Under the pieces are notes generated by a model that worked only from the letters and a program-made list of their open reading frames with translations, was not told the DNA's origin and searched no databases. From Neobacillus niacini (lineage in GTDB: Bacteria; Bacillota; Bacilli; Bacillales; Cytobacillaceae), in the NCBI RefSeq assembly GCF_023715415.1, contig NZ_JAMBOB010000003.1, positions 1-64,000 on the forward strand: DNA of 64,000 nt. Direction: 5' to 3'. Within the stretch, counting starts at the first letter, position 1, and every line of letters begins with the position of its first letter. This document shows, one piece after another, positions 8,025 through 16,246 of this stretch. The position numbers and the translations under genes are program-made.

Positions 8025-9008
8025 ATGGAATATGTGAAACTTGGAAATACGGGTTTGGATGTATCTCGGCTTTGCCTTGGTTGTATGGGGTTTGGTGTAG
8101 CGGAACGATGGGTCCATCCATGGGTGATTGATGAAGAGAGCAGCCGTCCGATTATTAAAAAAGCCCTTGAGTTAGGAATTAATTTTTTTGACACAGCGAA
8201 TGTATATGCAGACGGAACAAGCGAAGAAATTGTTGGACGAGCTCTGAAGGATTTTGCTAATCGGGATGAAATTGTCCTTGCAACGAAGGTTTATTTCCCT
8301 ATGCATGAAGGTCCAAATGGTAAAGGGCTTTCCCGAAAGCATATTATGAGTGAAATTGACAAGAGTCTTAAACGACTGGGAACAGAATATGTTGATCTGT
8401 ACCAAATTCACCGCTGGGATTATAACACTCCTATCGAAGAGACAATGGAAGCATTGCATGATGTTGTGAAGGCTGGAAAGGTAAGATACATTGGTGCGTC
8501 TGCTATGTTGGCATGGCAGTTCCTAAAAGCGAACCATGTTGCAGAAAAAAATGGGTGGACACGGTTTGTATCGATGCAAAATCACTTAAACCTTTTGTAT
8601 CGTGAAGAGGAACGTGAAATGCTGCCGTTATGTAAGGAAGAAAATATTGGTGTGATTCCGTATAGCCCGCTTGCGTCTGGAAGACTAACACGAGATTGGT
8701 CGGAAGCAACGTATCGCTCTGAAACTGACCAAGTTCAGAGGTCTAAATATGATGCTACTGCTGATACGGACAGATTGATTGCAAAACAGGTTGCTACTAT
8801 TGCTGAAAAACGTGGCGTACCTCGCGCCCAAATAGCACTTGCTTGGTTGCTGCAAAAGCAACCGGTAACAGCACCTATTATAGGAGCTACAAAAATATCA
8901 CATCTTGAAGATGCCGTACCAGCACTTTCAATTAAGTTAACACCTGAAGAAGTTACATCACTAGAGGAACCATACGTACCGCACCCAGTAGTTGGCCCTA
9001 TAGTTTAA
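8025..9008 (+). CDS. Aldo/keto reductase (YhdN/Tas-like)
   Basis: A 327-residue AKR with the full catalytic tetrad D56, Y61 (F-F-D-T-A-N-V-Y), K88 (L-A-T-K-V-Y) and H129 (Y-Q-I-H-R-W-D). The C-terminal I-I-G-A-T-K-I-S-H-L-E-D-A cofactor loop is present. It is longer than the enzyme at 839 and belongs to a different AKR branch, so it is not its duplicate. The ATG at 8025 is preferred over the GTG at 8010, because GTGAGG at 8010-8015 then acts as the ribosome binding site. A terminator follows. Substrate unknown; a carbonyl reductase for reactive aldehydes or ketones is likely. Confidence 0.92.
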   Translation: MEYVKLGNTGLDVSRLCLGCMGFGVAERWVHPWVIDEESSRPIIKKALELGINFFDTANVYADGTSEEIVGRALKDFANRDEIVLATKVYFPMHEGPNGKGLSRKHIMSEIDKSLKRLGTEYVDLYQIHRWDYNTPIEETMEALHDVVKAGKVRYIGASAMLAWQFLKANHVAEKNGWTRFVSMQNHLNLLYREEEREMLPLCKEENIGVIPYSPLASGRLTRDWSEATYRSETDQVQRSKYDATADTDRLIAKQVATIAEKRGVPRAQIALAWLLQKQPVTAPIIGATKISHLEDAVPALSIKLTPEEVTSLEEPYVPHPVVGPIV

Positions 9009-9050
9009 GACAATATGATCTATACAAATAGGTTGTGGAAAGACAAAAAA

Positions 9051-9097
9051 GGAACCGAGCGAATTAAGGAGTCATTACCTTTCATTTGCTCGGTTCT
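9051..9097. terminator. Bidirectional terminator between convergent genes
   Basis: GAACCGAGC (9052-9060) pairs with GCTCGGTTC (9088-9096) between the aldo/keto reductase and the convergent SRPBCC gene. A-rich sequence on the left provides a U-run for the minus strand. Confidence 0.75.
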
Positions 9098-9110
9098 AAT
9101 ACATACCTTA

Positions 9111-9533
9111 TTATTTTGAGTTATTAATGTATTTTTTAAAATTATCTAAAATGGCCTGCCAGCCGGCTTCTTGCATTTCAATAGGATTGGTGTTTTCAGC
9201 GTCAAAAGTTTCAATTACCTTTGTTTCATCTCCTTGAGGAATAAACTTGATTGTAACTGTTCTTCCATCCTCTAAGGTATAAGCAATACCCTCATTTAAT
9301 CTAACATCATCATAAACCCCACCAAAATCGAATCCAAAACTGCCATCTTTAGCTTCCATTCTTGAAAGAAATTTCCCGCCAACTTGCAAATCATTCTCTG
9401 CAATTGGGGTGTGCCAGTCTTCTGAAGCCGAGTTCCATTTTGTAATATGAGTTGGCTCTGTCCAATATTCCCAGACCTTTTCTACTGGTGCTTGAACCGT
9501 TGTTTCTACAACTATTTTTTTTGATGTTTCCAT
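9111..9533 (-). CDS. SRPBCC (AHSA1/START-like) domain protein
   Basis: A 140-residue protein of the activator-of-Hsp90 homologue-1 type within the SRPBCC helix-grip superfamily. Typical features are V-E-T-T-V-Q-A-P-V-E-K-V-W-E-Y-W-T-E-P at the start, the W-H-T-P central strand and the closing E-A-G-W-Q-A-I-L-D-N-F-K-K-Y. These proteins bind hydrophobic ligands in a deep cavity; most bacterial ones have no known function. The ATG at 9533 is chosen over an upstream TTG because GAGGCGGG is placed correctly for it. Confidence 0.88.
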   Translation of the reverse strand: METSKKIVVETTVQAPVEKVWEYWTEPTHITKWNSASEDWHTPIAENDLQVGGKFLSRMEAKDGSFGFDFGGVYDDVRLNEGIAYTLEDGRTVTIKFIPQGDETKVIETFDAENTNPIEMQEAGWQAILDNFKKYINNSK

Positions 9534-9767
9534 TTTACTTCCCGCCTCTCTTAATACCATTAATTTTTAAGCGATTTGTCTACAAAGAAGTCTGATAATA
9601 TTGTAATTGAATTTAGTTGATTGCGCTATTCTAGTATGTTCAAAATTACTGATTTTTTGCGTTGAATGAGGCAAGAATCTCAAAAAAATTCGTTGGAAAT
9701 CTTGGGATATACCGAGGATTTTATTGTAAATAATAAGAGGGTTATACAAAACTTGAGGAGGACTAGG

Positions 9768-9926
9768 ATGAAACCGGATCAACAAACTAAACAGAGGTTA
9801 GGTTCTATTATGAAACCAGAATTTGCAGGAACTGATCCACAAAAGGTAAAACAAGAAATTCAAAAAGATGTAAGCCTGGGACAAGGTGCAATGACTTCCC
9901 GAGAGGCAGGAGCTATGCAAGATTAA
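9768..9926 (+). CDS. Small hydrophilic protein (52 aa), function unknown
   Basis: A short basic/acidic protein starting M-K-P-D-Q-Q-T-K-Q-R-L-G-S-I-M-K-P-E-F and ending G-A-M-T-S-R-E-A-G-A-M-Q-D. It has no membrane segment and no cysteine. The gene is well supported by GAGGAGG six bases before the ATG and by a strong terminator just after it, so it is a monocistronic small gene. An open frame runs upstream to 9666, but that part has no RBS. I do not recognise the family with confidence; the D-P-Q-K-V-K-Q-E-I-Q-K segment is loosely reminiscent of small spore proteins, which is only a hint. Confidence 0.7.
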   Translation: MKPDQQTKQRLGSIMKPEFAGTDPQKVKQEIQKDVSLGQGAMTSREAGAMQD

Positions 9927-9970
9927 AAAATCCACGCTGAGTGGTATACTTTTGCTTTCAAAAAAATTAT

Positions 9971-10012
9971 GACCTAAGAAAAGTTACCCGACTTTTCTTA
10001 GGTCGTTTATTA
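9971..10012. terminator. Strong terminator, probably bidirectional
   Basis: Perfect 14-bp arms GACCTAAGAAAAGT (9971-9984) and ACTTTTCTTAGGTC (9991-10004) with a 6-base loop. It has T-rich sequence to the right and A-rich sequence to the left, so it can also end the convergent NhaC transcript. Confidence 0.9.
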
Positions 10013-10077
10013 TTTATCACAGATTTTTAGAAATTGAGTAATTTTGTGTAGATATCTTGAAAAAGTGTGTAGATATC

Positions 10078-11499
10078 TCAAATAAGGAAGGCCGCCGCTA
10101 AATAGAAAATGATTGAAATGATTCCTCCAATGACGGAAACCTTCAATTTATATCGCGCATACTCAACGATTGGCAAATCCATGATAGATGCGGTCGTAAT
10201 GGTGGTATCTCCTAATGGTGAGGCCAATGCCCCAAAGGCTCCACTGGCAAATACAGCACCTATGGTTAATGGGATGGACGCACCGGTTGAAACCGCTAAA
10301 CTTACGCCCAATGGCATAAATAATCCCCATGTTCCCCACGAGGAACCAATAAAATAGCCGACCACAGAACCGAGCAGGAAAATAGTGGCCGGAGTTAACC
10401 AGGCTGGTAAGAATGCACCTAAGGTTGAGCTAATAAAGGTAGAAAAACCCAAATCCTCTGCTGAAAGGGTTAATGACCAAATTAGCACGAGCAGGCTTAT
10501 TGCCTCTATCATCTGATTCCCGCCATCATAGAAATGGTACAGAAGCTCACTAAGATGTTGACGTCTAAGTATATAAAAAATGAACGATAGAATTAGTGTA
10601 ATAAAGACGGCTAAAAGCATGACAAAGGTAGCATCTGCGATAGAAAAGGCATCAAATACGGTTTTTGCTCCCTTACTCTTGCCATCCTGCCACAATAAAA
10701 CCAATGATAATCCTAAAAGTAAAAAGACAGGTACAATCAAGTTCCACGGCTGAGCTTTTACCATTGAAAGTTCCTTTTTTATGCCAATCCGGTGAAATTC
10801 ATGCTCTTCTTCTTCCAGCTGCTCTTGAACACCCATTACATTAGAATCCCTCTTGCTACGATTCCAAAAGGTTTGGATTAATCCAATGATGAGCGTGGTA
10901 ATGGCAAAAAAGTTAAACAAAATACTTAGTAAAAATACTTCATAGGGCGACATCCCAAAATCCAAATCCCGAATACTGCCTTCCACTAAAGACACCATGA
11001 AACCAACAAATGCAGTCGCAACTGGTAAAAGGACGATGACGGATTCAGTAGAGATGTCCATAGTTAGTCCAACTTTTTGTTTGGAGACATTCATTTTTTT
11101 CGCCAGGGATTTGACGACAGGTCCAATCATCATGATACGAAACATTGGCATCATAAAGGTAAAAGGGAGGGTAAGCCAGATTAAACCAAGCAGACCTCGT
11201 TCATTCTTTATCTTCGTCCCAACCCATTCGGAAAAACCTTTAATCCCTCCAGAAATGTTCATCATTCCCACCAGACCACCAAATAAGTAGAGAAATCCGA
11301 TAATTTTAATATTCGTTTCATCCGAGAGGGTGGTGACCATATAGGAAACACTTTGAATCGTACCATCTACTATATCCGATGTGAATATTAAAGAACCAAC
11401 CACAAGTCCAACGACTAGACCGGGTAAGATATTTTTTAACCAAATGGACATGGCAATTACAATAATAAAAGGCAAAAGAGAAAGCCAAGTATGTTCCAA
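10078..11499 (-). CDS. NhaC family Na+/H+ antiporter-type transporter
   Basis: A 473-residue integral membrane protein with about a dozen hydrophobic segments and the NhaC/ion-transporter signature. Supporting segments are the N-terminal L-P-F-I-I-V-I-A-M-S-I-W-L-K-N-I-L-P-G-L, the re-entrant-like G-S-S-W-G-T-W-G-L-F-M-P-L-G motif near residue 390, and S-P-L-G-D-T-T-I-T-T-A near residue 430. It likely exchanges Na+ or organic anions for protons. The start is TTG at 11499, with AAGGAGG nine bases upstream; no ATG fits in frame. It is divergent from a marR-terC operon and shares the large palindrome at 11610-11654, so MarR may control both. Confidence 0.88.
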   Translation of the reverse strand: MEHTWLSLLPFIIVIAMSIWLKNILPGLVVGLVVGSLIFTSDIVDGTIQSVSYMVTTLSDETNIKIIGFLYLFGGLVGMMNISGGIKGFSEWVGTKIKNERGLLGLIWLTLPFTFMMPMFRIMMIGPVVKSLAKKMNVSKQKVGLTMDISTESVIVLLPVATAFVGFMVSLVEGSIRDLDFGMSPYEVFLLSILFNFFAITTLIIGLIQTFWNRSKRDSNVMGVQEQLEEEEHEFHRIGIKKELSMVKAQPWNLIVPVFLLLGLSLVLLWQDGKSKGAKTVFDAFSIADATFVMLLAVFITLILSFIFYILRRQHLSELLYHFYDGGNQMIEAISLLVLIWSLTLSAEDLGFSTFISSTLGAFLPAWLTPATIFLLGSVVGYFIGSSWGTWGLFMPLGVSLAVSTGASIPLTIGAVFASGAFGALASPLGDTTITTASIMDLPIVEYARYKLKVSVIGGIISIIFYLAAAFLI

Positions 11500-11609
11500 A
11501 ACATCTTCCTCCTTCTCGATATCGTCATTCTACATATTCATTTATTGTTACCATAAAATAACGAGTCATGTACTTTCTACTTTTTTGTTTGTTTTTGCAA
11601 AAAATAACA

Positions 11610-11654
11610 CTATGATTTATAATGTATATAAATCATATACATTATAAATCATAG
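11610..11654. promoter_or_regulatory. 45-bp palindrome in the nhaC/marR divergent promoter
   Basis: Two perfect 20-bp arms, 11610-11629 and 11635-11654, flank five bases. Each half contains TATGATTTAT/ATAAATCATA-type sub-palindromes, so several nested dyads exist, as expected for cooperative MarR binding. It ends six bases before the GGAGG of the MarR gene. This is the obvious autoregulatory operator for the MarR protein. Confidence 0.75.
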
Positions 11655-11670
11655 TTAATTGGAGGCGCAC

Positions 11671-12108
11671 ATGGATGTAGTTGATTTTAAAAATATCCTG
11701 TGGAATTACACAAGGAAGATTAATGAAAGAACGAATAATTTAATTATCAACTTATGTGAACATCATGGGATAACTACATTGCAAGGTAGAATACTATTAG
11801 AAATACAGCAGCACGGTTCTCATACGATTGGAAGCTTAGCCACCCGATTGCATATTGCCGGTACCAATATATCCACAATGTGCAAAAAGCTTGAAGGTAA
11901 AGGATTTATTGAGCGGGTAAGAGATGTAGCCGATGAGAGAGTGGTAAAGGTAGCTCTTTCTCAAAAGGGAATAAGGGTAGTAGAAGAGATCAATAAAGAA
12001 TTAATTGAGAAAATATCGAATGCTATTGAAGGGGAAACAGACCAGTCGCTAAAGGATATTATTAATGGTCTTAAGAAATTGAATCATTTGTTGGGAAAAA
12101 TGGACTGA
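11671..12108 (+). CDS. MarR family transcriptional regulator
   Basis: A 145-residue winged-helix regulator. The recognition region is S-H-T-I-G-S-L-A-T-R-L-H-I-A-G-T-N-I-S-T-M-C-K-K-L-E-G-K-G-F-I-E-R, and the wing is R-D-V-A-D-E-R-V-V-K-V-A-L-S. GGAGG at 11661-11665 sets the ATG at 11671; the in-frame TTG at 11659 overlaps the RBS and is rejected. It starts the operon with the TerC gene 30 bases downstream and is divergent from the NhaC gene. The signal could be a metal ion, pH or Na+ given its partners (inference). Confidence 0.92.
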   Translation: MDVVDFKNILWNYTRKINERTNNLIINLCEHHGITTLQGRILLEIQQHGSHTIGSLATRLHIAGTNISTMCKKLEGKGFIERVRDVADERVVKVALSQKGIRVVEEINKELIEKISNAIEGETDQSLKDIINGLKKLNHLLGKMD

Positions 12109-12138
12109 GTAGTTTGAATAGTAAAGGGGAAATGAAAA

Positions 12139-12900
12139 ATGTGGGAAGGAATTGTATCAACCTATGCGGCAATGTTAGATTGGCATATGTGGGCGGAAGT
12201 GTTAACTTCACCAAAAGCTTGGGGGTTAATCCTTTCTTTAGCCGTACTTGAATGTATATTATCCGCAGATAATGCGTTGGTATTGTCTGCATTTGTTAAG
12301 CCACTACCGAAAGAGCAGCAAAAGAAAGCCCTTGTATATGGGCTTTGGGGAGCTTATCTATTCCGTTTTATCTTCATCGGCTTAGGAACCTTTTTAATTA
12401 AACTGTGGTGGATCAAATTAATCGGGGCACTTTACTTGTTGTGGCTTGCAGTTAAATTCTTTAAAGACAAGCTACTTCACAAGGAATCAGGAGAAGGCGA
12501 AGGACAAGTTCAACCAAAAGGCTGGTTAGTGAAAACATTTGGTTTCTTCTGGGCAACGGTTATCTCAGTAGAGCTTATGGACTTAGCCTTTTCAGTGGAT
12601 AGTATCTTAACAGCACTCGCTGTATCTGAAGAAGTATGGGTCATCTTGCTTGGCGGGATGATTGGGATACTTCTCATGAGGGGTGTGGCAACATTCTTCA
12701 TCGCCTTAATGGATAGGGTACCTGAACTTGAAACTACAGCCTACATTTTGATTACCTTTATTGCATTTAAAATGGGTTTAACGCTAGTGGATATTCACAT
12801 TGCAAACGAAATTTTTATTGGTTTCTTGGTTTTATCATTTGTTGTGACATTCATTATCCACTATATTCGCAAATCGAGAGCAGAAAAATACTCACATTAA
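12139..12900 (+). CDS. TerC family membrane protein (YkoY/YceF, Mn2+ export type)
   Basis: A 253-residue protein with about seven membrane segments and both acidic TerC motifs: E38-x-x-x-x-x-D44-N45 (L-E-C-I-L-S-A-D-N) and D148-L-A-F-S-V-D154-S. Bacillus members YceF (MeeF) and YkoY (MeeY) export manganese and supply Mn to secreted enzymes, so metal efflux is the likely job. Unlike many ykoY-type genes, there is no yybP-ykoY Mn riboswitch; only 30 bases separate it from the MarR gene, so control is probably by that regulator. A terminator follows about 100 bases downstream. Confidence 0.9.
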   Translation: MWEGIVSTYAAMLDWHMWAEVLTSPKAWGLILSLAVLECILSADNALVLSAFVKPLPKEQQKKALVYGLWGAYLFRFIFIGLGTFLIKLWWIKLIGALYLLWLAVKFFKDKLLHKESGEGEGQVQPKGWLVKTFGFFWATVISVELMDLAFSVDSILTALAVSEEVWVILLGGMIGILLMRGVATFFIALMDRVPELETTAYILITFIAFKMGLTLVDIHIANEIFIGFLVLSFVVTFIIHYIRKSRAEKYSH

Positions 12901-12996
12901 AGATAAAGTGTCAACGTAAAAATGCTGAAGCTAATTTTTACGAGAAAAAACATATGAAATGTTCTCTAAGGGTTACTTATAAAGAATTATTGAACG

Positions 12997-13026
12997 GAGC
13001 TTGAGAATTTCAAGCTCTTTTTTTTG
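12997..13026 (+). terminator. Rho-independent terminator of the marR-terC operon
   Basis: GAGCTTGA (12997-13004) pairs with TCAAGCTC (13010-13017) and is followed by eight T residues. Confidence 0.9.
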
Positions 13027-13083
13027 CTTCTAAAGAGGGCGTTCGTATTGGTGTGAAAAATCTTTAATAATATTTGTAAAAAG

Positions 13084-13111
13084 TGACATAAATGTTCCAC
13101 TGATTCGACTA
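13084..13111 (+). promoter_or_regulatory. Candidate autoregulated ECF-type promoter
   Basis: TGACAT (13084-13089), a 16-bp spacer and CGACTA (13106-13111) resemble the TGAAAC/CGTC elements of Bacillus ECF promoters. It lies about 45 bases before the sigma factor gene. ECF operons are usually autoregulated. Confidence 0.45.
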
Positions 13112-13140
13112 ATTTATGAGTATAAAAAATTGGAGGAAAA

Positions 13141-13161
13141 ATGGAGTTGACCAGCGGATGA
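13141..13161 (+). other. Six-codon upstream ORF coupled to the sigma factor start
   Basis: GGAGG at 13132-13136 is placed correctly for the ATG at 13141, which reads M-E-L-T-S-G and stops at TGA 13159-13161. That stop overlaps the sigma factor ATG at 13158 (ATGA). The sigma gene itself has no good Shine-Dalgarno, so the leader may deliver ribosomes by translational coupling. Confidence 0.45.
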
Positions 13162-13667
13162 ATAGCAACATAATTTCGGAGTGGTATTACTTGTACAACA
13201 AAGATATATACCATTTTTTAGTTTATTACATCGGGTCAAGTGATGTAGAAGATCTGGTGCAGGAAGTTTTTATCCGAGCTATTAAAAGCTTTGATACTTA
13301 TCAGCATAGAGCAAGCCCTAAAACCTGGCTTATTTCAATTGCACGTCATGTGGGGATTGATGAAATGAGAAAAAGGAAGCGCATAAGGATGAAACAAATG
13401 ATTTGGTTCCGGGATGAGCAAAGTGATAAGGAGACACCGGAGAAGATTCTCCAACTCAATGAAAATAACGAAATGCTTTATCAGGCAATACAATCACTAA
13501 AAGCAAATTATCGAGATGTGATTATCCTTAGAGGCATTAAAGAACTCTCTGTATCTGAAACAGCCTCCATACTAAATTGGAATGAAAATAAGGTTCGATC
13601 TACCTATCATCGTGCGTTAAAGTCACTTCAAAAAAGTACAGGAGGATTTTCTCATGAAAAAGAATGA
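13158..13667 (+). CDS. ECF-type RNA polymerase sigma factor
   Basis: A 169-residue extracytoplasmic-function sigma factor. Region 2 spans about residues 15-75 (V-E-D-L-V-Q-E-V-F-I-R-A motif and the -10 recognition helix K-T-W-L-I-S-I-A-R-H). Region 4 spans about 108-158 (Y-R-D-V-I-I-L-R-G-I-K-E-L-S-V-S-E-T-A). An in-frame ATG at 13116 would add 14 residues but has no RBS and precedes the GGAGG, so the ATG at 13158 is preferred. The anti-sigma gene overlaps its end by 14 bases. I cannot match it to a named Bacillus sigma factor. Confidence 0.9.
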   Translation: MNSNIISEWYYLYNKDIYHFLVYYIGSSDVEDLVQEVFIRAIKSFDTYQHRASPKTWLISIARHVGIDEMRKRKRIRMKQMIWFRDEQSDKETPEKILQLNENNEMLYQAIQSLKANYRDVIILRGIKELSVSETASILNWNENKVRSTYHRALKSLQKSTGGFSHEKE

Positions 13668-14403
13668 GAGGTTTTATGATTTAGAGAAAAGAATTCGATC
13701 ATTTCCAGAACCTGATAACGATAAAAAGTTTACGAAAGAAACCCAAGATATCATCCACGAAAATCTAATGAAATTTGCAAGTTCATACGATAAGAAGAAA
13801 AAGAGAATTGTAATATTGAAAAAGATTTCATTAGGTTTATCAGGTATTGCTGCATTGGTGTTATTTGCTATCCTTACGATTCCGATAGTAGGTCTCGATT
13901 CAAATCAACAAGGGCAACAAGGTAAAGGAGAAACTACAGTTGATAATAACAATGATAAAGAGGACATAGATCAAAATGAAACGGTAGAAAACCTTTATGA
14001 AAATGCAGAATATGGGTTTACCTTTACGTTACCAAAAAGTTGGGAGGGCTATCAGATTGTATTGGATTCCTGGGATGGTATAGCTACAGATCAACAACAA
14101 ATGGAAAGTGGTCCAATCCTATCAATAAGACATCCTGAATGGAAGGAAGCTAAACCAAGACAAGATATTCCGATTATGATTTTTACTCTTGAACAATGGT
14201 CCTCACTTGAAAAGGGGGAATTTCATATTGGTGCTGCACCCGTTGGTCCAACAATGCTCGGTCAAAATAACGAATATGTTTTCGCACTTCCAGCTAGATA
14301 TAACTTTGCTTTTTTAGAGGGGTATGAAGAAGTAGAAACAATTTTAGAAAACAATCCACTTCAACCGAGGGATGTAGTGAAAGATACATCCAAAAAGGAT
14401 TAA
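13654..14403 (+). CDS. Membrane-anchored anti-sigma factor-like protein
   Basis: A 249-residue protein with a charged cytoplasmic N-terminus (about 1-56), a single membrane segment at about 57-80 and a large outside domain. The linker is Asn/Asp/Gln-rich, and the outer domain contains Y-G-F-T-F-T-L-P-K-S-W-E-G-Y. This layout, the 14-base overlap with the ECF sigma gene and the AGGAGG inside its coding end make it the probable cognate anti-sigma factor. The outer domain looks like a PsbP/DUF-type beta fold (F-T-L-P-x-S-W) seen in some anti-sigma partners; the signal sensed is unknown. Confidence 0.8.
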   Translation: MKKNERFYDLEKRIRSFPEPDNDKKFTKETQDIIHENLMKFASSYDKKKKRIVILKKISLGLSGIAALVLFAILTIPIVGLDSNQQGQQGKGETTVDNNNDKEDIDQNETVENLYENAEYGFTFTLPKSWEGYQIVLDSWDGIATDQQQMESGPILSIRHPEWKEAKPRQDIPIMIFTLEQWSSLEKGEFHIGAAPVGPTMLGQNNEYVFALPARYNFAFLEGYEEVETILENNPLQPRDVVKDTSKKD

Positions 14404-14468
14404 TGAATAAATCAAGGAAATTCAAACAAATAAATGGTAAAAAAGAATTCACCAAACTAAAGTAAAGG

Positions 14469-14501
14469 GGCGTTCCTACATAAAGCAGGAACGCTCTTTT
14501 G
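14469..14501 (+). terminator. Rho-independent terminator
   Basis: GCGTTCCT (14470-14477) pairs with AGGAACGC (14487-14494) and is followed by TTTT. It ends the sigma/anti-sigma operon. Confidence 0.85.
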
Positions 14502-14761
14502 ATTAAAAGGGGAAATATTGAATTAACAATCCAATTACAGCTTTTATTTATTGTACAAATTATTTATTTAATGGTAAAAAACATACTTATAAAGTTTTAC
14601 ATGAAGATACTTCCTGTTAATGAGTCATTTGTAATAGTAAATTTACAGTAATTGAGAAGTGTATATTCCTGGCTTAAAAAGAATAGTGTGATATAATTAC
14701 ATGTGTTTTTTAGAGAGTGTTTACAAACTACGATGATACAGAAACTAGGTGAAAAAAAGGA
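14502..14761. other. Gene-free stretch before rarD
   Basis: About 260 AT-rich bases. A TATAAT at 14692-14697 could be a -10 box for rarD, but no good -35 lies 16-18 bases upstream. I see no hairpin, repeat or small ORF with an RBS. Confidence 0.5.
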
Positions 14762-15691
14762 ATGGAACGTGAAAATACAAAAGGGATTTACTATACTGCA
14801 GGAGCGTATATATTTTGGGGCGTTTTACCGATCTATTGGAAATTTATAGACCAAGTTGCGGCGCTTGAAATTTTAGCGCATCGAGTCGTTTGGTCATTTA
14901 TCTTTGTCCTACTCATAGTAGGCATTATGAAGCGAAAGCTATTAAAAAACTTTTTTCAAGTTCAAATGAAACAGAAAAAAACATGGCTTGGACTTTTCCT
15001 TGCTTCTCTATTAATTAGTATTAACTGGTTTGTTTATATATTTGCTGTGAATACGAACCATATAGTGGAGGCAAGTTTAGGCTACTTTATTAATCCTCTT
15101 GTCGCCGTACTGTTAGGGGTTTTTGTATTAGGTGAGAAGATGAATAGGTGGCAGGCAGTCTCATTTTTGGTGGCCGGGATCGGTGTAGTCTATATGACGC
15201 TATCGCTTGGGACTTTCCCTTGGATTGCGCTGATATTAGCCTTATCCTTTGGTTTTTATGGATTGTCAAAAAAACTAATAAAAGTAGATTCAATTTTAGG
15301 ATTGCTGCTGGAAACTTTATTTATTGTACCGTTTGCTTTATTGTTTTTAGCCTATTTAGGTGTAAATGGTCAGCATAGCTTTGCAACGGGCTCTCTTAAA
15401 AATGATTTATTTTTACTAGGCTCAGGTATCGCCACAGCATTGCCGCTTCTTTGGTTTGGTATAGGGGCACAAAAGATTCCACTTTACCTAGTGGGCTTCT
15501 TACAATATATTGCACCAACTATTAGTTTACTGCTTGGAGTACTTATTTACGGAGAGTCGTTTACGAAGGACCATGCTGTTACTTTTTCATTCATCTGGTT
15601 CGCTTTAGTAATCTTCAGCATTTCTAATATTCGTCAGATGATAAAGAAAAGAAAAATTTCAGCAGTAGTCACTAATGCAAAGAGCGTTTAG
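14762..15691 (+). CDS. rarD: EamA family transporter RarD
   Basis: A 309-residue ten-TM drug/metabolite transporter of the RarD type. The family signature is clear: G-A-Y-I-F-W-G-V-L-P-I-Y-W-K-F near the N-terminus, H-R-V-V-W-S in the second segment, I-N-W-F-V-Y-I-F-A-V-N-T-N-H-I-V-E-A-S-L-G-Y-F-I-N-P-L in the third and fourth, and F-L-Q-Y-I-A-P-T near the C-terminus. The substrate is not established. It is monocistronic and ends before a bidirectional terminator. Confidence 0.93.
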   Translation: MERENTKGIYYTAGAYIFWGVLPIYWKFIDQVAALEILAHRVVWSFIFVLLIVGIMKRKLLKNFFQVQMKQKKTWLGLFLASLLISINWFVYIFAVNTNHIVEASLGYFINPLVAVLLGVFVLGEKMNRWQAVSFLVAGIGVVYMTLSLGTFPWIALILALSFGFYGLSKKLIKVDSILGLLLETLFIVPFALLFLAYLGVNGQHSFATGSLKNDLFLLGSGIATALPLLWFGIGAQKIPLYLVGFLQYIAPTISLLLGVLIYGESFTKDHAVTFSFIWFALVIFSISNIRQMIKKRKISAVVTNAKSV

Positions 15692-15785
15692 GATACGAAA
15701 CAGTATAAATGGAAATGTCAAAATTGAACAATCAGAAGTATATATAGCTATTTATAGTTAGTATAAGCGCAAATTTCACAACAGA

Positions 15786-15825
15786 AAAATGAGTAGGGAC
15801 ATCCGTCCTTACTCATTTTTTTTAC
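15786..15825. terminator. Bidirectional terminator
   Basis: AATGAGTAgGGAC and GTCCtTACTCATT (about 15788-15816) form a stem with A-run and T-run on the two sides. It lies between rarD and the convergent HxlR gene. Confidence 0.85.
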
Positions 15826-15848
15826 TTAAACTCTGTTTGGGTAAATTA

Positions 15849-16175
15849 TTAGGAAAGCTCAGTTTCCGGTGTTACCCAAAGCTGAGACCAGCTTTCTATT
15901 TCTCGTAAGATGGGTTCAAGTGAATATCCTTTTTTCGTTAATGAGTACTCAATAATCACTGGTGTTTCAGGTATAACGTCACGTTTAACGACTCCTTGAT
16001 GTTCTAAATCCTTTAAACGATCGGATAATACTTTACCACTTATGCCAATAGCGGACTGAATTTCAGTAAACCGTTGTGAACCTGATAATAGCTGATAAAT
16101 AACTAATGCGGTCCACCTTTGACTGAGTAGTGATATGGCTTTTTCAAATTTTGGACATATAGTAGGTTGTTTCAT
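15849..16175 (-). CDS. HxlR (DUF24) family redox-type regulator, CatR/YodB-like
   Basis: A 108-residue winged-helix regulator of the HxlR family with the signature Q-R-W-T-A-L-V-I-Y-Q-L-L-S-G-S-Q-R-F-T-E-I. A single N-terminal cysteine, C7 in M-K-Q-P-T-I-C-P-K-F, matches the position of the redox-sensing Cys of B. subtilis YodB (C6) and CatR (C7), which respond to quinones and diamide by thiol oxidation. It is divergent from a promoter that feeds a broken catE-like gene and two oxidoreductases. AGAGGTG lies upstream of the ATG. Its probable role is thiol-based repression of that operon. Confidence 0.88.
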   Translation of the reverse strand: MKQPTICPKFEKAISLLSQRWTALVIYQLLSGSQRFTEIQSAIGISGKVLSDRLKDLEHQGVVKRDVIPETPVIIEYSLTKKGYSLEPILREIESWSQLWVTPETELS

Positions 16176-16246
16176 ACTACATTACACCTCTCTTATTTTT
16201 AGTATACCACAAAATATTATTTGTTAACAAAAGTAAAACTAGTTAC

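Noticed and set aside
9666-9767. Upstream extension of the 52-residue small protein
   Set aside because: No RBS at 9666, and GAGGAGG is ideally placed for the ATG at 9768.
11610-11654. Terminator for the NhaC or MarR gene
   Set aside because: It lies upstream of both starts, is AT-rich with no T-run context, and ends at the MarR RBS, so it is better read as an operator.
12109-12138. yybP-ykoY manganese riboswitch before the TerC gene
   Set aside because: Only 30 bases separate it from the MarR gene, far too short for the aptamer.
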